Origin: Mucilaginibacter sp. PAMB04168
Lineage (GTDB): Bacteria; Bacteroidota; Bacteroidia; Sphingobacteriales; Sphingobacteriaceae
Direction: 5' to 3'
Assembly (NCBI RefSeq): GCF_039634365.2
Contig: NZ_CP155079.2
Coordinates: 3,286,001 to 3,350,000, forward strand
Length of the DNA: 64,000 nucleotides
The stretch's first letter is position 1; each line of letters starts with the position of its first letter. The notes below the pieces were generated by a model. It saw nothing but the letters and a program-made list of their open reading frames with translations, had not been told where the DNA came from and made no database searches. Made by a program: the position numbers and the translations under genes. Below, piece after piece: positions 35,974-45,394 of the stretch.

Positions 35974-36363
35974 TTAAGCCTTACGAGCCAGAATATCTCT
36001 TATCTCAGTTAATAAAACCTCTTCTTTGCTTGGTGCCGGAACCACTGTGGGCGCCACAGCTTCTTTCTTTTTGAACCTGTTGATTGCTTTTATAAATAAA
36101 AATAAAGCAAAGGCAACGATAACGAAAGAAATAATTTGTGACAAGAAATTGCCGTACTTAATGGCCGTACCGGGCACCACCAACTGGCCCAGGTTTGATA
36201 AATTAGCCACTTTTAGTGCCGGCGTTAATATAGCCGGAGTAATTATATCCTCCACAAGCGAGCTAACAATTTTTAAAAAAGCGGCGCCTATAACTACTGC
36301 AACAGCTAAATCTAACACATTGCCTTTAACGGCAAACTCTTTAAACTCTTTTAAAATCGACAT
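35974..36363 (-). CDS. mscL: Large-conductance mechanosensitive channel
   Basis: 129 residues. Two membrane helices surround a periplasmic loop: the amphipathic start LKEFKEFAVKGNVLDLAVAV, TM1 gate AVVIGAAFLKIVSSLVEDII, then FLSQIISFVIVAFALFLFIK. The charged C-terminal helix ends LLTEIRDILARKA. It opens on membrane tension during osmotic downshift. Length is normal. Confidence 0.95.
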   Translation of the reverse strand: MSILKEFKEFAVKGNVLDLAVAVVIGAAFLKIVSSLVEDIITPAILTPALKVANLSNLGQLVVPGTAIKYGNFLSQIISFVIVAFALFLFIKAINRFKKKEAVAPTVVPAPSKEEVLLTEIRDILARKA

Positions 36364-36482
36364 AAGGCGAATAATTAGTTGTACGCAGGCTAATTTACAA
36401 TAATATTAGCATATCAAAATTCAATGTCAGCACAAACAAAACCCCGCTTTTGATATTTACCCATTAATCTATAAACTTACTT

Positions 36483-36514
36483 TTTGTTTAATAACGCCTA
36501 TTGATGTATTTTTG
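36483..36514 (+). promoter_or_regulatory. Promoter of rpoN
   Basis: TTTG (36483-36486), 20 bases, TATTTTTG (36507-36514). The ATG is 14 bases further on. Both elements are exact. Confidence 0.82.
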
Positions 36515-36528
36515 GCGTAGTCTATATT

Positions 36529-38001
36529 ATGTTAAAACAGAATCTTCAACAAAAACTCTTACAAAAGCTTTCACCGCAGCAAATTCAGTTTATTAAGCTG
36601 TTGCAAGTACCTACGGTATCGCTCGATACCCGTATTAAGGAAGAATTAGAAGAAAATCCGGCTCTTGAAGATTTAAGCTTAACTAATATGAGCGAGCCGG
36701 AAGAACAATATCCCGACCGCGACCCAGATGAAGATTACTCAGGCAACGAAGAAAGCAATGAGTATGATGAGTTTAATATTGACGACTACCTGCAGGACGA
36801 CAACGTAAACGATTACGGCTCCCGATATGACCAAAACGGTGATGACGACGAGGAACGTAAGGAAATGCCTATAGCTATACAAAGCTCATTTTTCGAAAAC
36901 CTGCAATCGCAATTGGATTTAGTACCATTGAGCGATAAAGATTTCCGTATAGGGCAGCAAATTATAGGCAGTTTAGATGATGATGGTTATTTACGCCGCC
37001 CTATCATGTCGCTAACTGATGACCTGGCATTTTCACAAAATGTAATGGCCGAGGATGAAGAAGTGGAAGAAATGTTAAAAGTGATTCAAAGCTTCGATCC
37101 TCCGGGCGTTGGTGCACGCAGTTTGCAGGAGTGTTTGCTCATTCAGTTACGGCGCAAAGACGTTACTGATCCTATTATTGTTAAAGCCATACTGGTAGTT
37201 GAGCACTATTTGGACGAGTTTACCCGCAAGCACTACGACAAGCTGGAGAAATCGTTGAACATGAACTCTATTGAGTTACGTGGCGTTGTTAACGAAATTT
37301 TGAAGCTCAACCCTAAACCGGGCGACTCTAATGAGGTTAATACCAAACAACAGCAAGTTATTCCTGATTTCCATATCAGCAATAATGATGGCGTGCTGAT
37401 ACTTACCCTTAATGCCAAGAACGCTCCCGAGTTGCGTGTAAGCCGCTCTTACCAGGAAATGTTTGAGCATTATGATAAGGCTTCGCAGCGCGATAAAAAA
37501 ATGAAAGAGGCGGTACAGTTTGTAAAGCAAAAACTCGACTCAGCCAAGTGGTTCATAGATGCTATTAAGCAACGGCAGCAAACATTGTTAAAAACAATGA
37601 ACGCTATTATGCAGTATCAGTATGAATTCTTTTTAACCGGCGATGAAAAGAATTTGCGCCCTATGATATTAAAAGATATTGCAGACCGTATCGGTATGGA
37701 TATTTCTACGGTATCGCGCGTGGCAAACTCTAAGTACGTGCAAACCGAACATGGAACTTACCTGCTTAAGTCTTTCTTTTCTGAAGCTATCCAAACTGAA
37801 AGCGGCGAAGAGGTATCCAATAAAGAGGTTAAGAAGATTTTGGAAGAGTGTATTGGTGGCGAAGATAAACGCCACCCACTGGCCGATGAAAAACTTACCG
37901 ATATATTAAAAGAAAGGGGCTATAACATTGCCCGCCGCACCGTAGCTAAATATCGTGAGCAAATGAATATACCAGTAGCCCGCCTGCGTAAGGAACTTTA
38001 A
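36529..38001 (+). CDS. rpoN: RNA polymerase sigma-54 factor
   Basis: 490 residues. Region I is the Gln/Leu-rich QNLQQKLLQKLSPQQIQFIK; region II is an acidic linker (about residues 55-115); the core-binding and HTH domains follow; and the RpoN box near the C-terminus reads ARRTVAKYRE. It directs polymerase to -24/-12 promoters with AAA+ activators. No activator gene or convincing -24/-12 site was found in the window. A terminator hairpin follows. Confidence 0.96.
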   Translation: MLKQNLQQKLLQKLSPQQIQFIKLLQVPTVSLDTRIKEELEENPALEDLSLTNMSEPEEQYPDRDPDEDYSGNEESNEYDEFNIDDYLQDDNVNDYGSRYDQNGDDDEERKEMPIAIQSSFFENLQSQLDLVPLSDKDFRIGQQIIGSLDDDGYLRRPIMSLTDDLAFSQNVMAEDEEVEEMLKVIQSFDPPGVGARSLQECLLIQLRRKDVTDPIIVKAILVVEHYLDEFTRKHYDKLEKSLNMNSIELRGVVNEILKLNPKPGDSNEVNTKQQQVIPDFHISNNDGVLILTLNAKNAPELRVSRSYQEMFEHYDKASQRDKKMKEAVQFVKQKLDSAKWFIDAIKQRQQTLLKTMNAIMQYQYEFFLTGDEKNLRPMILKDIADRIGMDISTVSRVANSKYVQTEHGTYLLKSFFSEAIQTESGEEVSNKEVKKILEECIGGEDKRHPLADEKLTDILKERGYNIARRTVAKYREQMNIPVARLRKEL

Positions 38002-38027
38002 GAGTATAAACTGGAAGCAGAATTGAT

Positions 38028-38051
38028 GACCTGGCAAAACCAGGTCCTTTT
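38028..38051 (+). terminator. Intrinsic terminator of rpoN
   Basis: The stem GACCTGG / CCAGGTC with a 5-base loop is followed by CTTTT. Confidence 0.75.
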
Positions 38052-38075
38052 AACTTCTCTCCAATTCTTATTTAA

Positions 38076-38396
38076 TTACTCTTTATCAAAATCAGGCTCT
38101 TCCTGGCTGTCGTTGTTGAATGCTTCAGGGCGCACACTTTGTATGGCGGCACCAATTCGTTCAACCAGGTCGTCATCCAAAGCGCCATCTTGCTGTTCCC
38201 AGCATTCAATTTCTTTACATGTGTGAACCAGCGTACACAAATGCTCGTCGTTAGCCACAACAATGTAAGTATCATTACAAGGTATGACTAACATGTTGCT
38301 TAAATCGCCAGTATCATAAAAATCAACTTCAATTTTAAATGACTCTTCGCTGTTTTGCTCGTTGAAGTCAAGCTCGTCGAAATTTTCTTGTTGCAT
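38076..38396 (-). CDS. Small acidic protein of unknown function
   Basis: 106 residues from the ATG at 38396 (MQQENFDELDFNEQNSEE); an upstream in-frame codon at 38447 would add 17 residues with no family support. The protein is strongly acidic at both ends, with a central beta-rich part (DLSNMLVIPCNDTYIVVAND) and three cysteines. No signal peptide. It resembles Sphingobacteriaceae proteins of unknown function; nothing indicates a role. Confidence 0.65.
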   Translation of the reverse strand: MQQENFDELDFNEQNSEESFKIEVDFYDTGDLSNMLVIPCNDTYIVVANDEHLCTLVHTCKEIECWEQQDGALDDDLVERIGAAIQSVRPEAFNNDSQEEPDFDKE

Positions 38397-38520
38397 GTTT
38401 AAAATACAAACTTGGTTCCGGATGGTTTTCTGAAAATGATGAAGCAATCGTAATATTAATTATAGATTAATTTTCACTAAACTAATTGCTAAGCCGCATT
38501 TTAATGAGTTACTTTACTAT

Positions 38521-39027
38521 ATGGAACTCAACCTCGCCAACTCAACAAGCCCCGAGATGCTCAAACTGCACTTTGTGCATCACTTAAACAGAGTTTATTT
38601 CGGCAAAAAATACCTACAGGAACATGTTCCTAATCTAATCGGTATATCCTCTCTTCGTAAGCTACAATTAGCTATACATGAGACTTGGGAAGATATTTGC
38701 AACCAAGTGAAGCGGCTGCAAGAAATATATGTGCTTATTGATGAACAGCCTGCTAACGAAAATTGCGTTCCTATAATTGCTGTATTTAAAGATGCTTTTG
38801 AACCACAGGATTATGGTGCTGATACCAACCTGATCAATGATGTGGATATTATACTCTATTTGCAGCTTTTAGAGCATATTAATTTAACCTCATACAGGCT
38901 GTTAAAAGTATTGGCCGCCGCACTAAATTATAAAGAAGCGGAACAACTACTGCTTGAAAGCTTTGATGAAGCGATAGATAACGACAAACTATTTGCGATG
39001 ATTGCGGACGAATATGTTAGACGTTAA
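38521..39027 (+). CDS. DUF892 / YciE-YciF family protein
   Basis: 168 residues, all helical, with a ferritin-like topology. The N-terminal HHLNRVYFGKKYLQEHVPNL resembles the YciF/DUF892 opening. Relatives are stress-induced and some bind diiron. Glu/His ligands are less obvious here than in YciF, so metal binding is uncertain. It converges on the YtxH gene, separated by a strong terminator. Confidence 0.65.
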   Translation: MELNLANSTSPEMLKLHFVHHLNRVYFGKKYLQEHVPNLIGISSLRKLQLAIHETWEDICNQVKRLQEIYVLIDEQPANENCVPIIAVFKDAFEPQDYGADTNLINDVDIILYLQLLEHINLTSYRLLKVLAAALNYKEAEQLLLESFDEAIDNDKLFAMIADEYVRR

Positions 39028-39038
39028 CGCTTACTGAT

Positions 39039-39083
39039 AAACTAAAAAAGCCTTTAGCGTTAAGCTAAAGGCTTTTTTAGTTT
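39039..39083. terminator. Bidirectional terminator, 20-base perfect stem
   Basis: AAACTAAAAAAGCCTTTAGC pairs exactly with its complement across a 5-base loop (GTTAA). T-runs on both strands serve the DUF892 and YtxH genes. Confidence 0.95.
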
Positions 39084-39100
39084 ATATAAATTGCTTTAAA

Positions 39101-39475
39101 TTATGCGTTTTGAACTGAAGTGTTCAGATCGTCAGCTTCACCTTTGAAGGCTGATTTGGCTCTGTCAACAGAATCACTTGCATATGATTTTGCATCATCA
39201 AACTTAGCTTCAGCCTCGTCTTTGTAGTCTGATAAGTTACCCAATACGCCGTTAAATTTTGACTTTGCTTTATCAACCAGTGTATTGCCATATTCTTTTA
39301 GGTCATCACCGGTAATTTTGGCTTTGTCTTTAGTTTTTTCAACTAAGTCATTTACGTAATCGGCAATGTCTTCGCGCAACTCTGAGCCACTCTCAGGCGC
39401 TAACAGTAAACCTATTGCTGCACCAGCTGCAGCACCTACTAAAAGTGCTGCAATAATTTTAGTTTGATCTTTCAT
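39101..39475 (-). CDS. YtxH domain general-stress protein
   Basis: 124 residues from the ATG at 39475 (MKDQTKIIAALLVGAAAGAA); an upstream start at 39526 adds a non-conserved 17 residues. A glycine/alanine-rich membrane helix (residues 6-26, AAGAAIGLLLAPESG is the YtxH signature) is followed by a long Lys/Asp-rich amphipathic helix like apolipoprotein or LEA-type stress proteins. It probably lies at the inner membrane. Neighbouring DUF892 and YtxH genes suggest a stress pair read toward each other. Confidence 0.8.
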   Translation of the reverse strand: MKDQTKIIAALLVGAAAGAAIGLLLAPESGSELREDIADYVNDLVEKTKDKAKITGDDLKEYGNTLVDKAKSKFNGVLGNLSDYKDEAEAKFDDAKSYASDSVDRAKSAFKGEADDLNTSVQNA

Positions 39476-39577
39476 GTCTTTGTTCTTTTTAGCAGATGAT
39501 ATAAATGCATAACGTTTTATGAACACTACTGTTTAAATAATTTGCAAAAAAGTGTAATTAGGCAGATTAGCAACAAG

Positions 39578-41449
39578 CTAAGCCTCATATCTGTACAACG
39601 GTAACGAAAAGTAGAAGGCAGAGCCATTGCTTTTTTCACTTTGAACCCAAACATGCCCGCTGTGCCTTTTAATGATTTCGGCAGCTACATACAGGCCAAT
39701 TCCAAAGCCAGAGAACGTTTGCTCATTTTTCCCTTCAACCCGGTAAAACCGGTTAAATATTTTTGCTTGCTCCTCCGGATTAATCCCTATGCCATAATCC
39801 TGAACCGCAATCTTTACTTCATGCTCAGTAGCGCTTACTTTAACATCTATACGGTCACTTTCGGGCGAGTATTTGATGGCATTAGTCAAAAAATTGGTCA
39901 CTACCTGGGCAATACGGTCGCGGTCGGCGTTAACGGTATAAGATGGCGCTGGCGTAAAAACGATGTCATGGTGTGTGGCTGTATGCTGCACTTCCTCTAT
40001 CGTTTCGTTTAAAACATCATTTAACACAAACGGCTCGCAATTAAGGCTTAGCCTGCCGCTTTCCATTTTCGACACGTCAAGTAAATCGGTAATTAAACGT
40101 GTTAGCTTATTAATTTGCTTATTAACGGTGTTTAAGGATTTCAACAGAAATTCATCCTCACTACGATCTTTATAAATGGAAAGTAACAGTTGTATATACG
40201 CCTTTATTGATGTAATTGGTGTTTTTAGCTCGTGACTGGCCATGCCGATAAAATCGTTTTTAACTTGCTCATGTTCTTTCATGTCGGTAATATCCATACC
40301 CGAGCCTATATAGCCTTCAAACACACCAGCATTGATCCGCGGAACTCCCTTCATACCAATCCACCTGAAGTCTTCGCCACTCTTCATCCGGTACTCCAGG
40401 TAAAATTCTTCGCGGTTATCAAACGCCTGGTTGTAGCTGGTTATAACCATTTCCTTATCGTTAGGATGCATAAGGCTGCTCTGCAGATGCCCATTATCTG
40501 ACAGCAACTCGGCCACGTTGGCAAATTGCGTCCAGTTCTTATTCAAAAAAGTAGTACGTTTATCAACACCCGTCATCCAGATGAGTACCGGAGCAGAGTC
40601 GGCAATGTTTCTGAAACGCTCCTCGCTGTCTCTAAGCATTTGCTCAGATTTTTTACGCTCCGTGATATCCATACATGAGCCTACATAACCTGCAAATTCA
40701 CCATTTGATAAATAACGCGGTTTTCCTGTTGCCGCTACCCACTGGGTACATCCATCCTTTCTTAAAACCCTAAAATCAACCTGATACTGGCTTTTAAGGT
40801 TAACATCCCGCCTAAAATTATTGATGACCTGCTCACGGTCTTGCGGTACTACAAACTCAATCCAGCCGCGGCCCAGGTGAACATCGTACGGTTCGCCGGT
40901 CCAGTCAATCCAGGTTTGGTTTACAAAAATTATATCGCCTTTGGTGTCAACAGTCCACAACGCTGTTGCGGCTGCATCAGTTATATCTTTGAATAGTAGT
41001 TGTTGTTCTGCAAATTGCTGCCGTGCTTGTACCTTAACGGTAACATCATGCCCAAATAAGATTAATCCGTCAATATCATTTCCGGCACTTCTATGAGGAG
41101 AGCATGCAAAGTCGAAGAAGCGTTCAGATAAATTACCATCACTGTCCCAGTCTGCTGTTACCGCATACTCATATGTATGAGCGGTTTCGCCGGTTTTATA
41201 CACCTCTTCTAACATCCGGAACCATTCGCCCCCTTCCGGGTCATGCCATGCCTGCCGTAAGGGTTTGTTTAACAGGTCTCTGCCTCCACATATCTTCTGA
41301 AACAAAAGGTTGTTAAATTCACATAAACTCTCAGGTCCGCGCAAAATAGCTAGCGCACCAGGAGCCTGCATAAATGCTTGCCTGAGTTGGTTATCTGACT
41401 GATAAAAGCTGCCGGCAGAAAAACCGGTCTCTTCTGTTTCGGATAGCAT
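39578..41449 (-). CDS. Soluble PAS-domain hybrid-free histidine kinase
   Basis: 623 residues, no membrane helices. Three PAS/PAC modules follow each other: about 30-150, 150-275 (IIFVNQTWIDWTGEPYD, YVGSCMDITERKKSE) and 275-400 (FRWIGMKGVP, YIGSGMDITDMKEHE). Then come a HisKA domain with phospho-accepting His in GMASHELKTPITSIKAYIQL and an HATPase with NFLTNAIKYSPES, DYGIGINPEEQ and GFGIGLYV. No receiver domain. It is divergent from the bacteriophytochrome kinase across 235 bases. Confidence 0.9.
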   Translation of the reverse strand: MLSETEETGFSAGSFYQSDNQLRQAFMQAPGALAILRGPESLCEFNNLLFQKICGGRDLLNKPLRQAWHDPEGGEWFRMLEEVYKTGETAHTYEYAVTADWDSDGNLSERFFDFACSPHRSAGNDIDGLILFGHDVTVKVQARQQFAEQQLLFKDITDAAATALWTVDTKGDIIFVNQTWIDWTGEPYDVHLGRGWIEFVVPQDREQVINNFRRDVNLKSQYQVDFRVLRKDGCTQWVAATGKPRYLSNGEFAGYVGSCMDITERKKSEQMLRDSEERFRNIADSAPVLIWMTGVDKRTTFLNKNWTQFANVAELLSDNGHLQSSLMHPNDKEMVITSYNQAFDNREEFYLEYRMKSGEDFRWIGMKGVPRINAGVFEGYIGSGMDITDMKEHEQVKNDFIGMASHELKTPITSIKAYIQLLLSIYKDRSEDEFLLKSLNTVNKQINKLTRLITDLLDVSKMESGRLSLNCEPFVLNDVLNETIEEVQHTATHHDIVFTPAPSYTVNADRDRIAQVVTNFLTNAIKYSPESDRIDVKVSATEHEVKIAVQDYGIGINPEEQAKIFNRFYRVEGKNEQTFSGFGIGLYVAAEIIKRHSGHVWVQSEKSNGSAFYFSLPLYRYEA

Positions 41450-41684
41450 ATAATAGATGTTAATCTAATTTCCAGATTTAATTGCGAAATAGCAAGCTTA
41501 ATTTTCCAAATTGTATGAGTTTCACTTTTCACAAGTTGGCAAAGTACAGGAAGTAACAATTTTGAAGAACAACGAGAATTTTAAGAAAAAATCGAGGTTA
41601 ATCTATATCTATTTAATAATTTTGCCTTTTAGGTAATGTTCGAATATCATATGTTCGCGCAAACCAAACTGATACTTACAGGTT

Positions 41685-43955
41685 GTGATAGGCCACTGGC
41701 ATCATGGCCCATATTACAACCCGATGACTAACTACCAGGTAGATTTAACCAATTGCGATAGAGAGCCCATTCACATTCCGGGCAAAGTACAGGCACATGG
41801 CTTTTTAGTAGCTGTTGACAGCAGCTTTGCTATTAACTACGTCAGTGAAAATATTTCAAAGTTTTTAGCAACAGATGCGAACAGCCTGTTAGGGAAAAAA
41901 ATCGCTGATCTTGAAAGGCTGTTATTAAGCCAGGAAGACGCAGGATTTATAACTCAACTGCTGCTGCTGGGCAAGCATACTAAGTCTTTTGAAACCATTA
42001 ATCCTTACCGGCTCAGCATAAGCAACGAGAGCTTTAATCTCATCTTATCGCAAGCTGGCACTAATTATTTGCTCGAGTTTGAGCCTGACAGTACCGCTAC
42101 TGAGTTTGATATTCAAAAGACTATAGGTAGATCGGTTTCAGAAATGCTGACCGGCAAAAGCTTAAAACATTTACTTGATAACGCGGCCGAGCAAATTAAA
42201 AATCTGATTGGCTATGACAGGGTGATGATTTATAAGTTTTTAGATGATGGACATGGCGAGGTAATTGCAGAAGTGAAAGAGGAGCACCTTGAACCATTCA
42301 TAGGTTTGCACTACCCTGCAACCGATATTCCTAAGCAAGCACGCGAACTTTATAAAGTAAATTTAACCCGTATCATTACGGATGTAAATGCTGAAGCTTC
42401 TGCAATTTTAACCCTTGCAACCGAGGGCGAAACATTAGCCTTAAACCTTACGCATTCGGCCCTGCGTGCGGTTTCGCCTATACATATTCAGTACCTCAAA
42501 AATATGGGTGTGGCATCAAGCTTTAGCATTTCATTACTTTACCAGGATGAACTGTGGGGTTTAATTGCCTGCCATAATTATACACCGCGTTTCATCAATT
42601 TCAAAGCACGTGAAGCATCCAAGTTAATCGGGCAGATAATTTCATCGGCGCTTGAATATAAACAAGACGAAGAGAACAGCAGTAAAAATAACCAGTATAA
42701 AGCTGCGTACGATGAACTTACGGGCATATTGCGCAAAGGCGGCAATGTTGCCGATGCCATAACCAAGCATACCACCAGTATTTTAGATGTAACTGATGCC
42801 AGCGGCGCCGTACTGGCATTCGAAGATCAGTTGATTATGCTTGGCGTAACTCCAAGCACCGAACAAATGACACCATTGGTAGATTGGCTTAAAACCAATA
42901 TGGAAGACCGCATATACCATACGCATAAATTACCTGACGTTTACCAACCAGCCAAGGCTTTTAGCACGGTTGCCAGCGGTGCACTAGCGTGCACGCTTTC
43001 TAAAGAATTAGGTGAAATGATTGTATGGCTAAAGCCCGAACAGATATCTACTGTTAACTGGGCTGGTAATCCCAACAAACCTGTTGAAATTAATGAGGAT
43101 GGTTTGATGAGCTTGTCACCAAGGCGATCATTTGACGTGTGGGAAGAAACAGTTAAACACACCTCACAACGATGGAGCAAGGCGGAAATTAGCAATGTAC
43201 TTAAGCTACGTGATGAGGTGGTTTTTGCCATAAACCGCCAGGCAAACGAGATTAGGATACTTAATGAGAAACTGAAACAGGCGTATGAGGAATTGGATAC
43301 TTTCAGTTTTACAATTTCCCATGACTTGCGTACGCCTTTATCAACTATAAAAAACTATTCGGAACTGTTGTTGGAATCGAACTCCAGTTTAGATGAAGAT
43401 GCTAAACGCATTCTGAACAAAGTAATTGGCGGTGCCGACAAACTCAATTTCCTTATTAAAGAAGTGTTAAATTACTCGCGCGTTGGCCGTGCAGAGTTAC
43501 AGAATACTGACTTGGAAATGGCGAGTATCATCAATGATTTAAAAAATGATTTAGTTGTAGCATTTAATACCCACAATTTAGTTTTTGAGGTTGGAAACAC
43601 ACCGTCTGTCTATGGCGATAGAACCATGGTTACGCAAGTTTTCGCAAATTTATTAAATAACGCCATTAAATATTCCAGCCGTTCGGCCCCTCCACACGTA
43701 AAGGTTGAAGGAAAAGAAACCCAGACGGAAGTGATATACTCGATCACTGACAACGGCGTTGGAATTGATATAAATTACTATAACCGTATCTTTGATCTGT
43801 TTAAGCGCATGGACAATGTGCGAAACTACGAGGGTACAGGCGTAGGCTTAGCCATTGTTAAACGTATAATTGAAAAACATAACGCCCGTATTTGGATGGA
43901 GAGTGAGCTGGGTGTTGGCACGGTATTTTATATAGCATTTAGAAAAAACCTATAA
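41685..43955 (+). CDS. Bacteriophytochrome histidine kinase
   Basis: 756 residues from GTG 41685; ATG 41724 is an alternative, 13 residues shorter. The order is PAS-GAF-PHY-HisKA-HATPase. The biliverdin-binding Cys is C24 in NCDREPIHIPG, the GAF motif is PATDIP (D214-P216), the chromophore-pocket histidines are H267 (SPIHIQY) and H297 (ACHNYT), and the PHY tongue shows PRRSF (479-483). The phospho-accepting His is H546 (ISHDLRTPL). All key residues for a red/far-red photoreceptor are present. It overlaps the response regulator gene by one base. No haem oxygenase for biliverdin lies in the window. Confidence 0.95.
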   Translation: MIGHWHHGPYYNPMTNYQVDLTNCDREPIHIPGKVQAHGFLVAVDSSFAINYVSENISKFLATDANSLLGKKIADLERLLLSQEDAGFITQLLLLGKHTKSFETINPYRLSISNESFNLILSQAGTNYLLEFEPDSTATEFDIQKTIGRSVSEMLTGKSLKHLLDNAAEQIKNLIGYDRVMIYKFLDDGHGEVIAEVKEEHLEPFIGLHYPATDIPKQARELYKVNLTRIITDVNAEASAILTLATEGETLALNLTHSALRAVSPIHIQYLKNMGVASSFSISLLYQDELWGLIACHNYTPRFINFKAREASKLIGQIISSALEYKQDEENSSKNNQYKAAYDELTGILRKGGNVADAITKHTTSILDVTDASGAVLAFEDQLIMLGVTPSTEQMTPLVDWLKTNMEDRIYHTHKLPDVYQPAKAFSTVASGALACTLSKELGEMIVWLKPEQISTVNWAGNPNKPVEINEDGLMSLSPRRSFDVWEETVKHTSQRWSKAEISNVLKLRDEVVFAINRQANEIRILNEKLKQAYEELDTFSFTISHDLRTPLSTIKNYSELLLESNSSLDEDAKRILNKVIGGADKLNFLIKEVLNYSRVGRAELQNTDLEMASIINDLKNDLVVAFNTHNLVFEVGNTPSVYGDRTMVTQVFANLLNNAIKYSSRSAPPHVKVEGKETQTEVIYSITDNGVGIDINYYNRIFDLFKRMDNVRNYEGTGVGLAIVKRIIEKHNARIWMESELGVGTVFYIAFRKNL

Positions 43956-44371
43956 TGGGAGCACCTGACATTTTATATATCGAAGACAATGAAGATTTTA
44001 TCGACGTTGTTGAGCGTGCTTTGAGTCAAATAGATCAACAAACCGTTATGCACACCATCGAGGATGGCGCTCTTGCCTTGTCTACACTTGATAAATTAGT
44101 GGAGGATAAAGCCCCGCCCCGATTGATACTGATTGATTTGAATTTGCCTGGTCTCTCTGGCCTGGAGTTACTCCGAAAAATCAGGGAAAGTACGGCCTTA
44201 CGCTACGTACCTACCATCATGTTTTCAACGTCCGACAATCCGAAAGATATTAGGGCATCGCTGGATTTTGGGGCAAACGCCTATGTAACCAAGCCGCTTG
44301 GATACAACAACCTGATTAAGTGCCTGGGCGCCATGCACCAATTTTGGATTAAAACCAATTGTGTTGCTTAA
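43955..44371 (+). CDS. Single-domain response regulator, Rcp1-type partner of the phytochrome
   Basis: 138 residues, receiver domain only. The acidic pocket is E10/D11 (YIEDNEDF), the phospho-acceptor is D61 (LILIDLNLPG), and the Lys is in AYVTKPLGY. It shares a TAATG overlap with the phytochrome kinase stop, so the two are made together. With no output domain it must act through protein contacts, as Rcp1 does with cyanobacterial Cph1. Confidence 0.93.
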   Translation: MGAPDILYIEDNEDFIDVVERALSQIDQQTVMHTIEDGALALSTLDKLVEDKAPPRLILIDLNLPGLSGLELLRKIRESTALRYVPTIMFSTSDNPKDIRASLDFGANAYVTKPLGYNNLIKCLGAMHQFWIKTNCVA

Positions 44372-44411
44372 GCTGCTATTGCAAACAAAAAGCATTCTTT
44401 TAAAGTATACA

Positions 44412-44440
44412 TAAAAAGGCTGACCATTGGTTGGCCTTTT
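44412..44440 (+). terminator. Likely terminator of the phytochrome operon
   Basis: AAAAAGGC-TG-ACC / GGT-TG-GCCTTTT, with one symmetrical internal mismatch, is followed by AAATTT. It precedes the next gene by 13 bases. Confidence 0.6.
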
Positions 44441-44453
44441 AAATTTCCGATCT

Positions 44454-44885
44454 ATGAAAGATATACGCTTAATACTGTTATGCCTGTTTGCAATTACCGC
44501 TTGTAAATCACAAAAGCAAAATTCGAACAACGGCTGTGCCGATATAATGTGCACCGAGGAGTTTCAGATGATACCGGTTAAACTGATCAGCACATCTGGT
44601 AAAGAAGTTAGCTTCAAGTCGTACAAAATTATTGAGACCGCTACAGGCAAAGAAATCAAGAACAACGCCGAATTGCCTAACACCAGCGAAAATACCAATA
44701 CCCTAATTGTAGCCGACGATAGTCACCGCAAGGAATTTGCCGAAAGAGGCACCGACCTGCAGTTACAAATTACCCGTAGCGATGATAAGATAATTAAGGT
44801 AGCATTTAAAATATCTGGCGGTAAATGTGCATGCCATGTTGCCAAACTTAACGGCCCAGACCAGGTTGATATAGATAGCTTGTAA
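44454..44885 (+). CDS. Small lipoprotein of unknown function
   Basis: 143 residues from ATG 44454; the upstream start at 44427 falls inside the hairpin. The signal peptide LILLCLFAITAC ends in a lipobox. The mature part has paired cysteines (GCADIMC and KCACH) and beta-strand patterns. No domain is recognised. It stands alone between the phytochrome operon and an AraC-type gene. Confidence 0.65.
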   Translation: MKDIRLILLCLFAITACKSQKQNSNNGCADIMCTEEFQMIPVKLISTSGKEVSFKSYKIIETATGKEIKNNAELPNTSENTNTLIVADDSHRKEFAERGTDLQLQITRSDDKIIKVAFKISGGKCACHVAKLNGPDQVDIDSL

Positions 44886-44932
44886 GCAAGAAAACAAGTA
44901 TTGTACAGCCATTAATTACCATAGTTTATTAC

Positions 44933-45316
44933 GTGCCTATCCCTGCTAAATTACTTACTCGGAAAGATGAAATCACCAAGGATTTCCTGCAGTTGTTTGA
45001 GGAGCATATTAGCGCCCTAATGAGTGGCCAGGTTCAGGAGCGCTATTCGGCAAGCAAATTTGCCAGCCTGCTATTTATTGCTCCGGGCCACCTTACTAAT
45101 ACAATCAAACTCACTACCGGCAAATCCCCTTGCGATTTTATGGAAGAGCGCTTGCTGCTGGAAGCGCAGAAAATGTTGCAGGAAACCAACTTATCTGTTG
45201 CAGAGATAGGCTATAAGTTTGCTTATAACGACCCGACTAATTTTACCAAATTTTTTAAAGGTATGGCTGGCATTACGCCTTTACAATACCGCAAGAAAGT
45301 AAGATTAACTGCCTGA
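44933..45316 (+). CDS. AraC-type regulator consisting mostly of the DNA-binding domain
   Basis: 127 residues from GTG 44933. Residues about 25-120 are the two helix-turn-helices: SASKFASLLFIAPGHLTNTI and LSVAEIGYKFAYNDPTNFTK, ending GITPLQYRKK. The cupin-like sensor domain of full-length AraC proteins (about 280 residues) is absent, so the protein has no obvious ligand site. An SDR oxidoreductase gene follows 78 bases later and may be its target (inference). Confidence 0.82.
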   Translation: MPIPAKLLTRKDEITKDFLQLFEEHISALMSGQVQERYSASKFASLLFIAPGHLTNTIKLTTGKSPCDFMEERLLLEAQKMLQETNLSVAEIGYKFAYNDPTNFTKFFKGMAGITPLQYRKKVRLTA

Positions 45317-45394
45317 CAGATTCTGAAGAGTACACCTTTTTTGTCAGCGTAGCCAGGCTAACTTTGTCTTGTCAACAAATACTGAACAACACTT

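Noticed and set aside
35960..35985. AAAAGCTTTT palindrome at the chaN/mscL junction
   Set aside because: A 10-base palindrome without loop or T-run; not a convincing terminator although it lies between converging stops.
36001..38001. Search for a -24/-12 (sigma-54) promoter near rpoN and elsewhere
   Set aside because: No TGGCAC-N5-TTGC match was found; TGGCAC occurrences (for example near 2321 and 30266) lack the second half.
39641..40012. 123-codon plus-strand frame
   Set aside because: Antisense to the kinase domain of the PAS histidine kinase; no independent support.
45317..45350. CTGACA...TGTCAG inverted repeat after the AraC-type gene
   Set aside because: Arms of only 6 bases with a loop over 20 bases and several alternative pairings; probably chance.
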